In this document: positions 46,073 to 57,328 of the stretch, one piece after another
How the letters are laid out: each line of letters starts with the position of its first letter
Numbering within the stretch: position 1 is the stretch's first letter
NCBI GenBank assembly: GCA_025594325.1
Contig: JANHCV010000014.1
Span: forward strand, 806,001-870,000
From: Blastocladiella emersonii ATCC 22665
Taxonomy: Eukaryota > Blastocladiomycota > Blastocladiomycetes > Blastocladiales > Blastocladiaceae
DNA length: 64,000 nucleotides
Direction: 5' to 3'
Notes under the pieces: model-generated
What the model was told of the DNA's origin: nothing
The model's input: the letters and a program-made list of their open reading frames with translations, nothing else
The model's database searches: none
Program-made: the position numbers and the translations under genes

Positions 46073-47665
46073 CTATGACGACCGGTGCTCGGCGAGAAAC
46101 GACTCGACGACGCGGTCCGCGGCGACGCCCGGCGTCACCTCGCCGTGCTCGACGCGGGACTCGAGGTCGCGGATCAGGGTCGCGACGCCCGCGTCGTTGG
46201 CGAGACGTGACTGGAGCTCCTCGCTGATGAGCCGCCACATCCACTTTTTCCGCTGCGCCTCGCGCTTGTCCGTGAACGCGTCCGTGTACTTTTGGGGGAT
46301 GCGGGTCGGGTTAGTGTGGGGGCGGAGGGGGGAAGGGAGAGAGCGTACCCAGCGCGCCGCGTAGTAGTCGAGCACCGACTCCCACACCTCGTCGATCCCG
46401 AGCCGGTGCGCCGCCGACACGCGGATCACCTTCGGCGCGTACGTTGGCGGCGAGACCTCCTCCTCCTCGTCAGCCTTACCGCGGCGCCGGCGCGGCACGG
46501 GCGGGTGATCCGACCCGCCGAGAAACTTGAGCGCAGACATATACTCGGCCTGCGTCATCCTGGCCGTCGCCGCGAGATCCCCGTCGGCCTTATTCACAAG
46601 GATCAGGTCCGACAACTCGACGATCCCCTTCTTCATCCCCTGCAGCTCGTCGCCGCCCGCCGGGCTGACCAGGAGCACCATCAGGTCGACCATGTCGGCG
46701 ACCATGGTCTCGGACTGGCCCACGCCCACCGTCTCCACGAGAACCACGTCGTACCCGGCCGCCTCGCACAGGAGGATCGCGTCGCACGTGTTGCGCGCCA
46801 CCCCGCCCAGCGTGCCGCGCGCGGGTGACGGGCGCACGTACGCGGCGTCGTGCCGCGACAGGTCCGGCATACGCGTCTTGTCGCCGAGGATCGAGCCGCC
46901 CGTGCGCGACGAGGATGGGTCGACGGCCTAGACGCGTGCGGCGACGGCGGCGGTGGGTGAGTTACATACCCGCTAAGCGCACGCGGCCGGGTCCGCGTAA
47001 AACCCCGCCTCGGCGTACCAGGACGGCGACCTTACACCCGCGCTCGACGAGCCACATGCCGAACGTCTCGATGAAGGTCGATTTCCCGACGCCCGGCGAC
47101 CCGGACAGCCCGATGCGCAGCGTCGACGGCAGCGTGCGCAGCGGGGTTGCGGGGGACGGCGACGGCTGCATCTCGAGCGACTTGCGGTGCTGCGTGTCGC
47201 GGCGCAGGAGCTCGGCGACGGGGAGCGCGTTCGCGGATGGCGCGGTAGAGACGCGCGCGGGCGTCAGCGTGTTGGACGGGATCCGGCCCGCGGGCGTCAC
47301 GCCGCCGCCCGGGGCGCGAGAGCGCAGGTGCGCTAGGACCGACGTCAGCAGCGCGTTGGCTGCGGGCTTGTGCCGCTGCGCCGTCGACTCGACTACGCGA
47401 CATGGCACGATCAGCAAGACGGGCGGGTGCGCGTGCGCGTGCGCGTGTGAGACCCAGCACGAAACGCACCCAGCGTGATGGCCTTGGCCAGCGCCACGCG
47501 GTCGTGCCGCAACAGGCGGGAGTACAGGTCGGCGGCGGTGGCGAGGTCCTGCGGGGACGCGGCGGTCGAGGACGAGGACCGGGCAGCGAAGCGGGCCGCC
47601 TGGGCGACGGGGCGGACGCGCACGCGCGCGGCGGCGGCGCGGGCGGCGGAGAGGCGAGTGTACAT
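46073..47665 (-). CDS. MMAA: MMAA-type G-protein chaperone of methylmalonyl-CoA mutase
   Basis: Exons, 5' to 3': 47470-47665, 47019-47392, 46349-46927 and 46073-46288; introns of 77, 91 and 60 nt (donors GTGCGT, GTACGC, GTACGC). The 454-aa product opens with an Arg/Ala-rich mitochondrial-targeting-like peptide. It has Walker [10 protein letters not shown], the [18 protein letters not shown] block, Walker B/switch [10 protein letters not shown] and the GTP-specificity motif NKAD. This family (with bacterial MeaB/ArgK) loads and protects adenosylcobalamin on methylmalonyl-CoA mutase. It is convergent with MMADHC; the stop codons are 31 bp apart. Confidence 0.95.
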
Positions 47666-47955
47666 GGCAGCAGTTTGCGGCGGGTAGTTTACATGGAGAG
47701 TCGACCGTCAAGGGTCGATGAAGGGAGAGAGAGAGTGTTGGGGGCGATCAGGCGAGGGAGGGGAGAAGTGGCGATCGGCGACCTCGGGTCCCACGCGTCA
47801 CTCACCTCACCTCAGCTGAACCGGGTTGGTTCGGGTTGGTTTATCCATGTTTTTCGATTATTCTTTCGAGAGGGAGGAGGCTACGCAGAGAGGTTGGTGG
47901 TGGTGGGGGCAAATAAAATAGAACTGTGTACAGGAGGTAGGGGGAGGGGAGCGGT

Positions 47956-48289
47956 TTAGTTTGTCGCCTTGGCCGCTACAGACGAGGATCGTGGTCAGCT
48001 GGTGGGCGGGCCGAGGGTTGGGAGGGAGAGAGAGCCGTACAGCGGAAGAAGAGCAGCTTCTCGATAATGTCGACGTGGGTCAGGACCATGCGGCGGCAGC
48101 AGTACCGCTTGAGGCCGAGCGCGTCCATGGCGTGGCTACACTCACGCTCCGTGGTCAGCTCGGTGGTGCCGAACATGCATGAGCGGTTACCCACCCCTCG
48201 GTGTAGTCGGCCTGCAGCAGCGCCAGGTACTGCTCCCACTTGTTGCCGATGACCTTGCCGCACGAGAAGCAGCGGACGGGGATGATCAT
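47956..48289 (-). CDS. RPB10: RNA polymerase subunit RPABC5 (Rpb10)
   Basis: Small zinc-binding subunit shared by RNA polymerases I, II and III. Exons, 5' to 3': 48195-48289, 48041-48135 and 47956-47975; introns of 59 nt (GTGGGT...TAG) and 65 nt (GTACGG...TAG). The 69-aa product begins [21 protein letters not shown] with the CxxC, has the second CC pair in [22 protein letters not shown], and ends FFRSAKATN. Length matches the family (about 67-70 aa). The last exon codes for only six residues plus stop and one split codon. Confidence 0.95.
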
Positions 48290-49198
48290 GGTGTCGCTTG
48301 CGTGGTGCGGTGCGGCAAGTTATGCTTCGTCGTGGAGCTCCGTGGTGGCCGTTCGCCGTCGTCGTTGCAGGGGGTGCCCGCGACGACGACGACGGCGACG
48401 TGAAAGCGAAAGAAAGGCGAGTGCGCGTCAGGTGGCGTCAGGTGAGCCGTCGCGAAACCCAGCCGCGCATCCGCGCCACGTGCGTCGCCTTTTTCGCTCG
48501 CGGCCGCCGTGTTCATCTTCCGGCCGGCCAGCCAGCCACCCGCGAGCGAGAGTTGCCTTGCCCGCACGCACACGCACGCACCAGGTCCCGGACCCCGCAA
48601 CGGCAACGCTTCGACGCGTGCAACGTATCTCACCCGACCCGACCACCTGCAACGGCAACCGCAACCGCACCCCACGCGTCCCCACCCGTCGCGCGGCCCG
48701 CCCCCTTGTACATTTACGCCCCTCCGACCCGCTCCCTTGCGGTCCGGCCCTACCTTCAACAACCGTCGACTACCTGCGCGCGCGCGCGTCGCCGCCACCG
48801 CCACCGACGCCGCCCCGCCGCCGCCCCTGACGCACGCGTTTTCTCCGCGGACCGACCGCTGCTGAACCCTCTGGTCCGTCTCTGCGGGGGCAACGAGCTC
48901 GGTGCAGCTGCTGACGTCCCGCCCTGCTGCCGCCGTGTATCCACCGTGTCGTCCGGTCCATGTATCGACAACCTTACTGTCCGCGACCCGAACGACTGTT
49001 CTTGCGCGTCTCATTTTATGTGCCGTGTCTGCCCGCCCGCTTCCCGCCCGCTTCGGACGCGTCTGTCCCGTCCTGATGCTGCAGTCGTCGCGCTACGCCA
49101 CCCGCCGCACCTGCCCTCCCCGCCCGCCCGCTCGCTCGCTCCTCTCGTGACCCCGCCCGCCGACCCGCGACACCACCCCCACCACGACCGCCACCATC
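48290..49198. promoter_or_regulatory. Divergent upstream region between RPB10 and CDC55
   Basis: About 910 bp, C-rich on the plus strand towards CDC55, with long but low-complexity (Arg/Pro-rich) frames that I regard as non-coding. It probably holds both promoters and the CDC55 5' leader. Confidence 0.5.
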
Positions 49199-50740
49199 AT
49201 GGAGAACGACCAGGAGCACCAGTGGAAGTTTGCCCAGTGCTTTGGCGACAAGGGCGACCTCGACGATATCACCGAGGGTATTTCTTTCCGGCTTGCTCGT
49301 GCGAGCGACGCCCACGGTCTGACCCCCACCCGCCCCGCGCACGTCGTCGTCTAGCCGACATCATCTCTGCCGTCGAGTTCGACCACACGGGCGACTACCT
49401 CGCCACGGGCGACCGCGGCGGCCGCGTCGTGCTGTTTGAGCGCAACGAGGGCGTACGTGTGTCCCTTCGCTTGACCGCGTGGGCGACTGTTCGCTTACAC
49501 ACTCGGACGAGTGTAGAAGCGCGGATGCGAGTACAAGTTCTACACCGAGTTCCAGTCGCACGAGCCCGAGTTCGACTACCTCAAGTCGCTCGAGATCGAG
49601 GAGAAGATCAACAAGATTAAGTGGCTCAAGCGCCAGAACTCGGCCCACTTTCTGCTCTCCACCAACGGTCCGTTTCACCCTCACTCTTACTCGCTCGTGC
49701 GACGCCTCCCCCGCGACTAACACCCGCCCTCGCCCACACCCACAGACAAGACCGTCAAGCTGTGGAAAGTGTACGAAAAAGCCATCAAGGTCGTGACCGA
49801 GTGCAACGTCAACGAGACGGGCCGCGTCCCGCCAACCTTCACGCCCAACGACCTCAAGCTGCCCACCATGACGCACCACGACACCATCGTGGCGGCGGTC
49901 CCGCGCCGCACCTACGCCAACGCGCACGCGTACCACATCAACTCGATCTCCGTCAACTCGGACGGCGAAACGTTCCTGTCGGGCGACGACCTGCGCATCA
50001 ACCTGTGGAACCTGGACGTGTCGGACCAGTCGTTCAACATTGTCGACATCAAGCCGGCCAACATGGAGGAGCTGACCGAGGTGATCACGGCGGCCGAGTT
50101 CCACCCGGTCAGCTGCAACCAGTTCATGTACTCGATCTCCAAGGGCGCGATCCGGCTCGCCGACATGCGCGACTCGGCGCTGTGCGACCGCCAGGCCAAG
50201 GTGTTCGAGGAGCCAGAAGACGAGGCCAACAAGTCCTTCTTCACCGAGATCATCTCGTCGGTCGCCGACGTCAAGTTCTCGGCCGACGGGCGCTACATCC
50301 TGTCGCGCGACTACATGACGCTCAAGCTGTGGGACATCAACATGGAGAAGCGGCCCGTCAAGACCATCCCGATCCACAACCACCTCCAGACCAAGCTGTG
50401 CGACCTGTACGAGAACGACTTCATCTTCGACAAGTTCGAGTGCACCTTCTCGGGCGACGGCAAGTGGGCGCTCACCGGCAGCTACAACAACTTTTTCCAG
50501 ATCCACTCGACCGACCCCGCCGACTCCCCGCCCATCCACCTCCAGGCCGACAAGTCCGCGTTCAAGGCCAAGAAGGCCGGGTCCAACAAGAACAAGTCGT
50601 CGGCCGCCGTCCGCAAACCGTCCACGGAACTCAGCATCCAGGACTACCAGCGCAAGATCCTCCACGCGTCGTGGCACCCGCGCGAGAACTCGATCGCGGT
50701 GGCGGCGACGAACAACCTGTTCATCTTCTCCACGTTGTGA
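49199..50740 (+). CDS. CDC55: Protein phosphatase 2A regulatory subunit B (PR55 family)
   Basis: WD40-repeat subunit that gives PP2A its substrate choice in mitosis and signalling. Exons 49199-49277, 49355-49452, 49517-49667 and 49746-50740; introns of 77, 64 and 78 nt (donors GTATTT, GTACGT, GTCCGT). The 440-aa product is close to the usual 440-450. Diagnostic stretches include [93 protein letters not shown] and the C-terminal [25 protein letters not shown]. Confidence 0.97.
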
Positions 50741-50984
50741 GCGGACAGCGTGTGCGCGTCGAGTACCTTCCCCTCTCCCTCCCTACCTTTTGTGTTCATT
50801 TTGGCCCCCTCACCTCCTTCGCTCTCTTTATTCTCCACCCCACCACCTCAGCAACAAGTTCATTTCTGTCTCGTAGCACGGCCTGGCATCGGTTTATTTG
50901 CGCTGCACGTGGAGCCCAGCGTGGAGCCGAGGAAGGAGCGAGTGAGATGAAACGCGTCGCGCGACGATGCGCTGCGCCACAAGC

Positions 50985-52301
50985 TTAGGCCCCCGCGCGC
51001 TTGGCCGTGACCTCCTTCCACTCGCGCTTGGCGTCCTCGACCGCCCGGAACAGCGCGTCGATATTTGGGCCAGTATTCAAGTACTTGAGCTTGAGCATGA
51101 ACTTCTCCTCGTTCGGGAAAGCACGCTTTGCAACGGTAAACCACTCGGCGCGCTTGGGCGGCTGCACAGCGTTGTTAAGAACCGTGAGATATGCCGTATG
51201 CTGGTTCTGGACGCGCACTCGAACGTCCCCGACGCTGGCGTCGATGATTAGAGCTGATTTGACGCAGGCCACGAGGCGGGGCGGCCGGTCCATGGAGCGC
51301 GAAGCCACCACCGCAAGCGTGGCGTACCCGAGTTCGGGCCAGTCGAAGGAGCAATCGTGCGATGGTTGCTGGACAGCTGCGGGCCGAGCCCACACCGTGG
51401 CGGAGCATTTGAATTCGGCCAGTTCGTCAGGTTCAAGCGGTAAGTCGTCGTCGTGGGCGTCATCAGGCTCGTCGTCTCTGGAATCGAAGCGGAGAATCAT
51501 TGAAGCGGAGCGGCTCAAATGCTGCGGCGGTTTGACCGATGAGATTTCAGCGCTGTCGTCGCCGGTACTCGAGGGCACGGACAACATGGCTTCAGCGCCG
51601 TCGAGGTACTTTTGGCACAAGAAGGCGAGATCAACTGAAGGATCAACGCCAATCATGCTCGACGCGGCGACCATGAACGAAGCGTTTAGAGCCGACCAGC
51701 TGGCATCCTCCAGGTTGCCGTGCAAGCGTGGCTTGGGCTGATTCCAGGGCTGATCCTGGCGCCGGACAGCTTGCCGCAGCTCGGCCACCTCTTCCTTGAG
51801 CACCGAAATGGCTTTGTGCATGTCATGGCTGTCAAGCGCTAGGCCGCGGCGCAGGTCCGAGTCGCGCGCCGAAAGCGTGTCCGTGATCAATTTGAGCAGC
51901 TGGGCGTGGTTTCGTTCGGCCGCGGCCATCATGTCGCTTCGAAGCGTCGACGCCAGCTCGGACGAGGCGGGAGTGCGGCTTTCATCTGCACGCTCAAGCG
52001 GATCCGTGGAGTCATGCGTCCCGCGTTGAGGGTGGCCTCGCGGCTTACGCCCAGCGACCTCCTCCTTTGGCATCGAGAGGTCCGGGTGCAAGTCGTGGCG
52101 GTCGAGCGCTAAGCCATGGCGCAACCCCGCATCGCGCGCGAGGATAAGTTCATGGATAGAGTCGAGCAGATTGGCGCGATCTTGCTCGGTCCCGGCGCGC
52201 AGGCGGTCCACGCGCGCGAGGATCTGCTCGGCGAATTTACGGTCGGATTGATTCATGTGGTCTACAGAGAGTTGAGGTCCAGGAGTGCTGGACGGGCGCA
52301 T
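50985..52301 (-). CDS. Unrecognised protein with an internal helical duplication
   Basis: A single open frame of 438 aa from ATG at 52299-52301 (a second in-frame ATG is 15 codons in). Residues about 43-75 (ANLLDSIHELILARDAGLRHGLALDRHDLH) and about 133-165 (AQLLKLITDTLSARDSDLRRGLALDSHDMHKA) are copies of one helical unit. The same unit appears once in the kinase-LRR protein at 57329-59627 (AMLLDSVKHMLATHHSELYRDLTLNNQDVREAL). The C-terminal half has a mixed sheet-helix feel. No function assigned. Confidence 0.7.
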   Translation of the reverse strand: MRPSSTPGPQLSVDHMNQSDRKFAEQILARVDRLRAGTEQDRANLLDSIHELILARDAGLRHGLALDRHDLHPDLSMPKEEVAGRKPRGHPQRGTHDSTDPLERADESRTPASSELASTLRSDMMAAAERNHAQLLKLITDTLSARDSDLRRGLALDSHDMHKAISVLKEEVAELRQAVRRQDQPWNQPKPRLHGNLEDASWSALNASFMVAASSMIGVDPSVDLAFLCQKYLDGAEAMLSVPSSTGDDSAEISSVKPPQHLSRSASMILRFDSRDDEPDDAHDDDLPLEPDELAEFKCSATVWARPAAVQQPSHDCSFDWPELGYATLAVVASRSMDRPPRLVACVKSALIIDASVGDVRVRVQNQHTAYLTVLNNAVQPPKRAEWFTVAKRAFPNEEKFMLKLKYLNTGPNIDALFRAVEDAKREWKEVTAKRAGA

Positions 52302-52866
52302 GGGATTTATAGTCGCACCCAGCCCGCGCTGTGTCTCTGATCACAAGTTTCCAAGGGTAACTGACCAAGGATGCAAAGTGTCCATAATTTGTCAACCGGG
52401 TGTCACCACGTTTGACTGTGCGCAGCGGTGTTCATTTTTTCCGAGGCGTGTTTACTGACGGGTAGCATTGATCGAGCTGCTTCGTGCGTGTGAAATCCAA
52501 GCACTAATTCGTCTTAGCGATCTCATGCGCCCGACAAACGCGAAGGTTTATCGTAAGCTTGGGCATACCATCGCACGCTACTCGCCAGCTTTCTCGAGAG
52601 GAGAGATGGCTGGCGACTTAGTTGAGCAGGCCAAACAGCCCTGTGTTTCATTAGATTTTCTACGCTTGTCTTCATTGGCGTCAGCGTTCGCAAGGGGGAG
52701 GGGCGGGGGCGTAACGCAACGCGGGGGCGTAACGCAACGCGTTGGTCATGTGCACGTGAGTGCGGCTGGGTGGACGGTGAGTCCCACTTCTGACCAACGC
52801 CGCCTGAAGCCGCGCCCTCGCCCTCCGCTTCCTCTCCCGCCTGCCGTCTGCAACTCAACGCAACTA
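52302..52866. other. Intergenic region with a short GC-rich tandem repeat
   Basis: About 565 bp separating the divergent gene at 52301 and the broken LRR gene. GGGGGCGTAACGCAACGC is repeated in tandem at about 52707-52740. No gene seen. Confidence 0.5.
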
Positions 52867-54694
52867 ATGAAAAAGATGCCCGTCGTGCTGCGCATCCCCG
52901 AGGTCATCGAGCGCATGCTCTGCGCCGCCGTGCAGTCGCTCCACCCCGACGACTTCAACGGGTTCTGGCAGCTGGCGCACGTCCTGCCCGCGAATCAAAT
53001 GCAGAAGGTCCACACTGCTATCCTGAAGTGCTCCAAGAACCACACCTTCGAGGGGGCCATGCACGCCGGCCACGTCGCGCTGCTGGAGAAGTGGAAGGCG
53101 TCCGGTCTCACGCTGCGCTACAACGCGCTGCTGATCCAGCAGTCCGAGCTCGCCACGCTCGAGTGGTTCCGCGAGTCGGGGCTCTCGCTTGATTGCTGCC
53201 GCAACTCGGGCACGTTGAGCCAACGGGCTCATGGCGCGCTCGGCCTGCCGTGTGGCACCTATGACGGCTTTCGCGATAAGTAGATTGTACGACCAGTCGC
53301 TCCCGCCACAGTGGGACATCAACTAATGAAAGCGCGCCCCACTAGTTTCCCGAGGGCACGATTGCGGCCGACGCGGCCATTTTGGACGCCGTTGACGCGA
53401 TCGCTGCGGGGAAGCAGACCGAGCTCGTCCTCCAGTACCAGCCCATTTCCGACGAGAGCATCGAAGCGCTCAACGCCGCCATGGCGAGCCCGAACCAGGC
53501 CCTCGAGTCGCTTGACCTGCACGGCAGCACCATCGACTGCGACCGCCTCATCGCCCTTGAGTTCCCCACGTCGCTCAAGTCGCTCAACCTCCAGCAGTCC
53601 TGGATCCCCGACACGGTGCACAAGCGCTGGCTCGAAGTGTGGGAGTGGCCCGAGCACCTCGAGCACATCAACCTGACCGGCAACGCCTTTGACCCGGACT
53701 ACATTACGTGGTTCCTCGAGTCCCTTCCGCCCGGCCTCAAGTGGCTCAACCTCACCTTTAACCAGCTCGGCGACGAGGCCGCCCTTGAGGTGGTCCAGAA
53801 CATGCCGCGCACCGTGACCTCGCTCGACCTGTCCAGCAACAACATCACGGGCGTCGGGCTCCAGGCGATCTGCCAGCACCTGCCGCCTGCCCTCAAGTCG
53901 CTGTCCATGACTGGCAACAGCCTCGCTGGCCCCAAGGCCCGCACCAAGCTCACGTGGACCTTCCCCGCGGCCGTCACCAAGCTCGTCTTCAACGGTACCG
54001 ACCTGTACACGAACGGCACGCCGCGCTTCCGCCCAACCTCGAGGACCTGCACGTCAAGTCGGCCGATATCACCGTGACCGGCGCGAAAGCCCTGTTCCCC
54101 GCGCTCCCAGCCTCGCTGCGCTCGCTCGACTTCTCGTCCAACCGCGACTGCGAGGAGCTCGCCACCTTCAAGCTGCTCACGCGCCACCTCCCCGCCAACC
54201 TCGAGCGGCTCGTCCTCATCCTGATGATCGACCGCAAAGTCGCCGAGCACCTGTTCGCGCGTCTGCCGCGCACGCTGCTGCACCTGGACGCGAGCGTCAG
54301 CGTTGTGGGCCCCGAGGGACTCGCCGTGCTCGCCCGCCACATGCCGCCCAACCTCGACTCGCTGCGCCTGGCGTACGCCGTGGTGACGCCGCGCGGCATG
54401 CGCTCACTCGCGCCCGCGCTGCCCGCCACGCTGCGCGAGCTTGATCTCGCCGACAACTTCCGCATGACCGACGAGGCCGCGCAGACGCTCGCCGACCACA
54501 TGCCGCCCGCACTCGAGAAACTCGTGCTCCGCGCCACGCGTGTCTCGGCCGTGGGCGAGCAGGCGATCCGTAACGCGGCGCCCGCGTCGCTCACCGATAT
54601 CCAGTTCCCGCTCGAGGGCGACCTCCAAAAGTACGCGAACGCGCTCCAGATGGTCGCGAACGGGATTCCGATCAGTGATGACGGCGACGAGTAG
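52867..54694 (+). pseudogene. Ankyrin-like/LRR protein gene, first (broken) copy
   Basis: Paralogue of 54999-56846. The first part (ATG 52867, MKKMPVVLRIPEVIERML...) has ankyrin-like units of the chytrid W..SGL type (GHVALLEKWKASGLTLRYN, LEWFRESGLSLDCC). After an acceptor-like CACTAG at 53340-53345 the LRR part starts FPEGTIAADAA. Two lesions separate it from the intact copy: no GT donor in phase near the end of the first part, and a 13-nt deletion near 54027 that shifts frame after LYTNGTP. The frame resumes as LEDLHVKSADITVTG and ends ...GIPISDDGDE. Confidence 0.75.
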
Positions 54695-54998
54695 GGTGGT
54701 TGATATGACGACGAGCAGCGATTGTGTGCCATATTCTATGCCTTCCCCCCGTCACTCTTATGTATCCCGCGCTTCCAGCTCCCCGAGCCGCTCAACCTTG
54801 TCACTACCCGTGTACAGGGCACTCGTTGTGAGGGTGAAGTGCAAAGGGCTACGCGTTGGACATCAGCACGTGGGTGAGGCAAGTGCTGGCTCGCTGGTGA
54901 GTCCCCCTCGTTTGAGTGGCGTTGGCCGCGCCCGCCGCCGCCTCGCCTTCTCTCCCCTTACGACGCGGGGCTGAATGTGAAGCGGACCAACGAAGCTC
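54695..54998. other. Gap between the two LRR paralogues
   Basis: About 300 bp, no gene seen. It carries the probable 3' end of the first copy and the promoter of the second. Confidence 0.5.
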
Positions 54999-56846
54999 AT
55001 GCAAAAGATGCCCGTCGTGCTCGACATCCCCGAGATCAGTGAGCGCGTGCTCTACGCCGCCGTGCGGTCGCTCGACCCCACCGACTTCAACGGCTTTTGG
55101 CAGATCGCGCGCGTCATGCTCGCCGGCTACATCCCGAGCGTCCACAATGCCATCCTGAAGTGTTCCGAATACCATACCTTCGAGCGGGCGATGCGGACTG
55201 GCCACGTCGCGCTGCTGCTGGACAAGTGGAAGGCGTCTAGCCTCCCGCTGCGCTACAACGCCCAGCTACTCCAGCAGGCCGATGTGCGCACGCTCGAGTG
55301 GTTCCGCGAGTCAGGGCTTTCGCTTGCTTGCTGCATCCAGGAGTCCGTGGGTCATTTCATCCGCGGCGCGCTCGGCCTTCTATGCGCTACTCTTGACGAG
55401 TTTCGTAACACATGGACTGTGCGTGGAGCTGTACACATGAATTTGAACTCGGACGCGACTGACGCCCTCGTTACCCTCTAGTTCCCCGAGGGCACGATTG
55501 CGGCTGACTCGGCCATCTTTGCTTCCGTTGACGCGATTGCTGCAGGTACGCAGACTGAGCTTGACCTCGAGTACCAGGCCATTACCGACGCGGGCATTGA
55601 GGCGCTCAACGCGGCCATGGCGAGCCTGACCCAAGCTCTTGTGTCTCTCAACCTGCACGGCAGCACTATCAACTGCCGCCGGCTCTCTGCTCTCAGTTTC
55701 CCTGCTTCGCTCAAGTCGCTCAATCTCGGCCAGTCATGGATTCCCGATACGGTACACAAACGCTGGCTCGAGGACTGGACGTGGCCCGAACACCTCGAGC
55801 ACATCGACCTGACAGGCAACGCTTTCCACCCAAGGTACACCACGTCGTTCCTCGAGTCCCTCCCGCCCGGCCTCAAGTCGCTTGACCTGACTTTCAACCA
55901 GCTGGGCGACACGGCCACGCTTGCGGTGGTTAAGAACTTGCCGCACACCGTGACTTTGCTTGATCTGTCCAACAACGAGATCACGGGCCCCGGCTTCGAG
56001 GCCATTTGCCTGCACCTGCCGCCCGCCCTCGAGTCGCTGTCCATGATTGGAAACAGACTCGGCACGGCTGTCACCCAGCACAAACTCGTTTGGTCGTTCC
56101 CCGCCACTGTCACCAAGCTCGTCTTCAACGGTACCAACCTGCACACAAACGGCACCCTTGCCCTCACCCTTGCGCTGCCGCCCAACCTCGAAACTCTTCA
56201 CGTCAAGAGCGCGATGGTCTCGGTCGCCAGCGCCAAGATTCACTTCCCGGCGCTCCCGGCCACGCTGCGCTCGCTTGCCTTTTCGTCCAACTCTGACTGC
56301 CGCTCGGCTGCTATCAAGAACCTGATTGCGCGCAACCTTCCTGCAGGTCTCGAACGACTCACGCTCATGTCCGCTGGCGTCGACGAAGCCTTTGCCGAGT
56401 ACCTCTTCGCACGCCTGCCGCGCACGCTGCTGCACCTCAACGTCAACGGGAGCGTGGTCAGCGCGTCTGGCCTCGCCGCGCTCGCGCGTAACATGCCGCC
56501 CAACCTCGAGACTCTGTGTCTCAGGTACTCGGTCGTGACGCCGCGCGGCATGCGCTTGCTCGCGCCCGCACTGCCCGCCACGCTGCGCGAGCTTGATCTC
56601 GCCAACAACTTCCGCATGACGGACGAGGCCGCACAGACGCTCGCTGACCACATGCCGCCCGCACTCGAGAAACTCGTGCTCCGCGCCACGCGTGTCTCGG
56701 CCGTGGGCCAGGAGGCGATCCGCAATGCGGCGCCCGCGTCGCTCACCGATATCCAGTTCCGGCTCGAAGGCGACCTCCAAAAGTACGCGCACGCGCTTGG
56801 GATGGTCGCGAACGGGATTCCGATCAGTGCCGACGGTGACGAGTAG
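54999..56846 (+). CDS. Ankyrin-like/LRR protein, intact copy
   Basis: Two exons, 54999-55418 and 55482-56846, join across a 63-nt intron (GTGCGT, branch CTGAC, CTAG) into 594 aa. An alternative donor lies 12 nt downstream. Residues 1-140 hold two ankyrin-like units (ERAMRTGHVALLLDKWKASSLPLRYN, LEWFRESGLSLACC). The rest is a run of about 15 leucine-rich repeats of the LPPxLxxLxLxxN type, ending RNAAPASLTDIQFRLEGDLQKYAHALGMVANGIPISADGDE. No signal peptide or membrane segment, so it is probably cytosolic; the function is unknown, most likely protein binding. Confidence 0.8.
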
Positions 56847-57328
56847 GGTGTTCAAGCGAAGGGCGAGGAGACACAGATCCGCGAGCGAATTCAGAGTGTT
56901 TTGACAGCTGAAGCCATGGATACTTGAGGCGAGTGAGTCTCCTCGGTGAAAACTCGAGGCTGAAGCGGCGGAGCATTCGGCGAAAGATTCGCGTTGCGAC
57001 CTTGATGAAAGGAGGCCTCCACACATGCAACTATGGTTGAGGAGCTGGCTACACAGTCCCACAGCGCGCAGAATCGGCTCGCTAGCTGGTTTGGAGCACT
57101 ATCCTCACCTGAGTGCAAGAACGCAACGAGAACCTCATGCTTGAAGGTCGCGTTTCAAGTCATGTGAGTGGCGCAACGCGTGCCGAAGCAGTTGCACGAG
57201 CTACGCGATTCGGCGAAGCAGACATAGTAACTCATACGCTCCGAGTTGTAGAGGCTGCCAAGGCTATCAGTAGACGAATGCTATGCTAAGCGGCAATACT
57301 AATGAGACAATATATCAATCGAATAGTA
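56847..57328. other. Intergenic region between convergent LRR and kinase-LRR genes
   Basis: About 480 bp with only short frames; nothing recognised. Confidence 0.5.

Noticed and set aside
48298-49198. Long plus-strand frame upstream of CDC55
   Set aside because: Low-complexity Arg/Pro/Thr text that runs into the CDC55 exon in the wrong frame; better explained as promoter and 5' leader.
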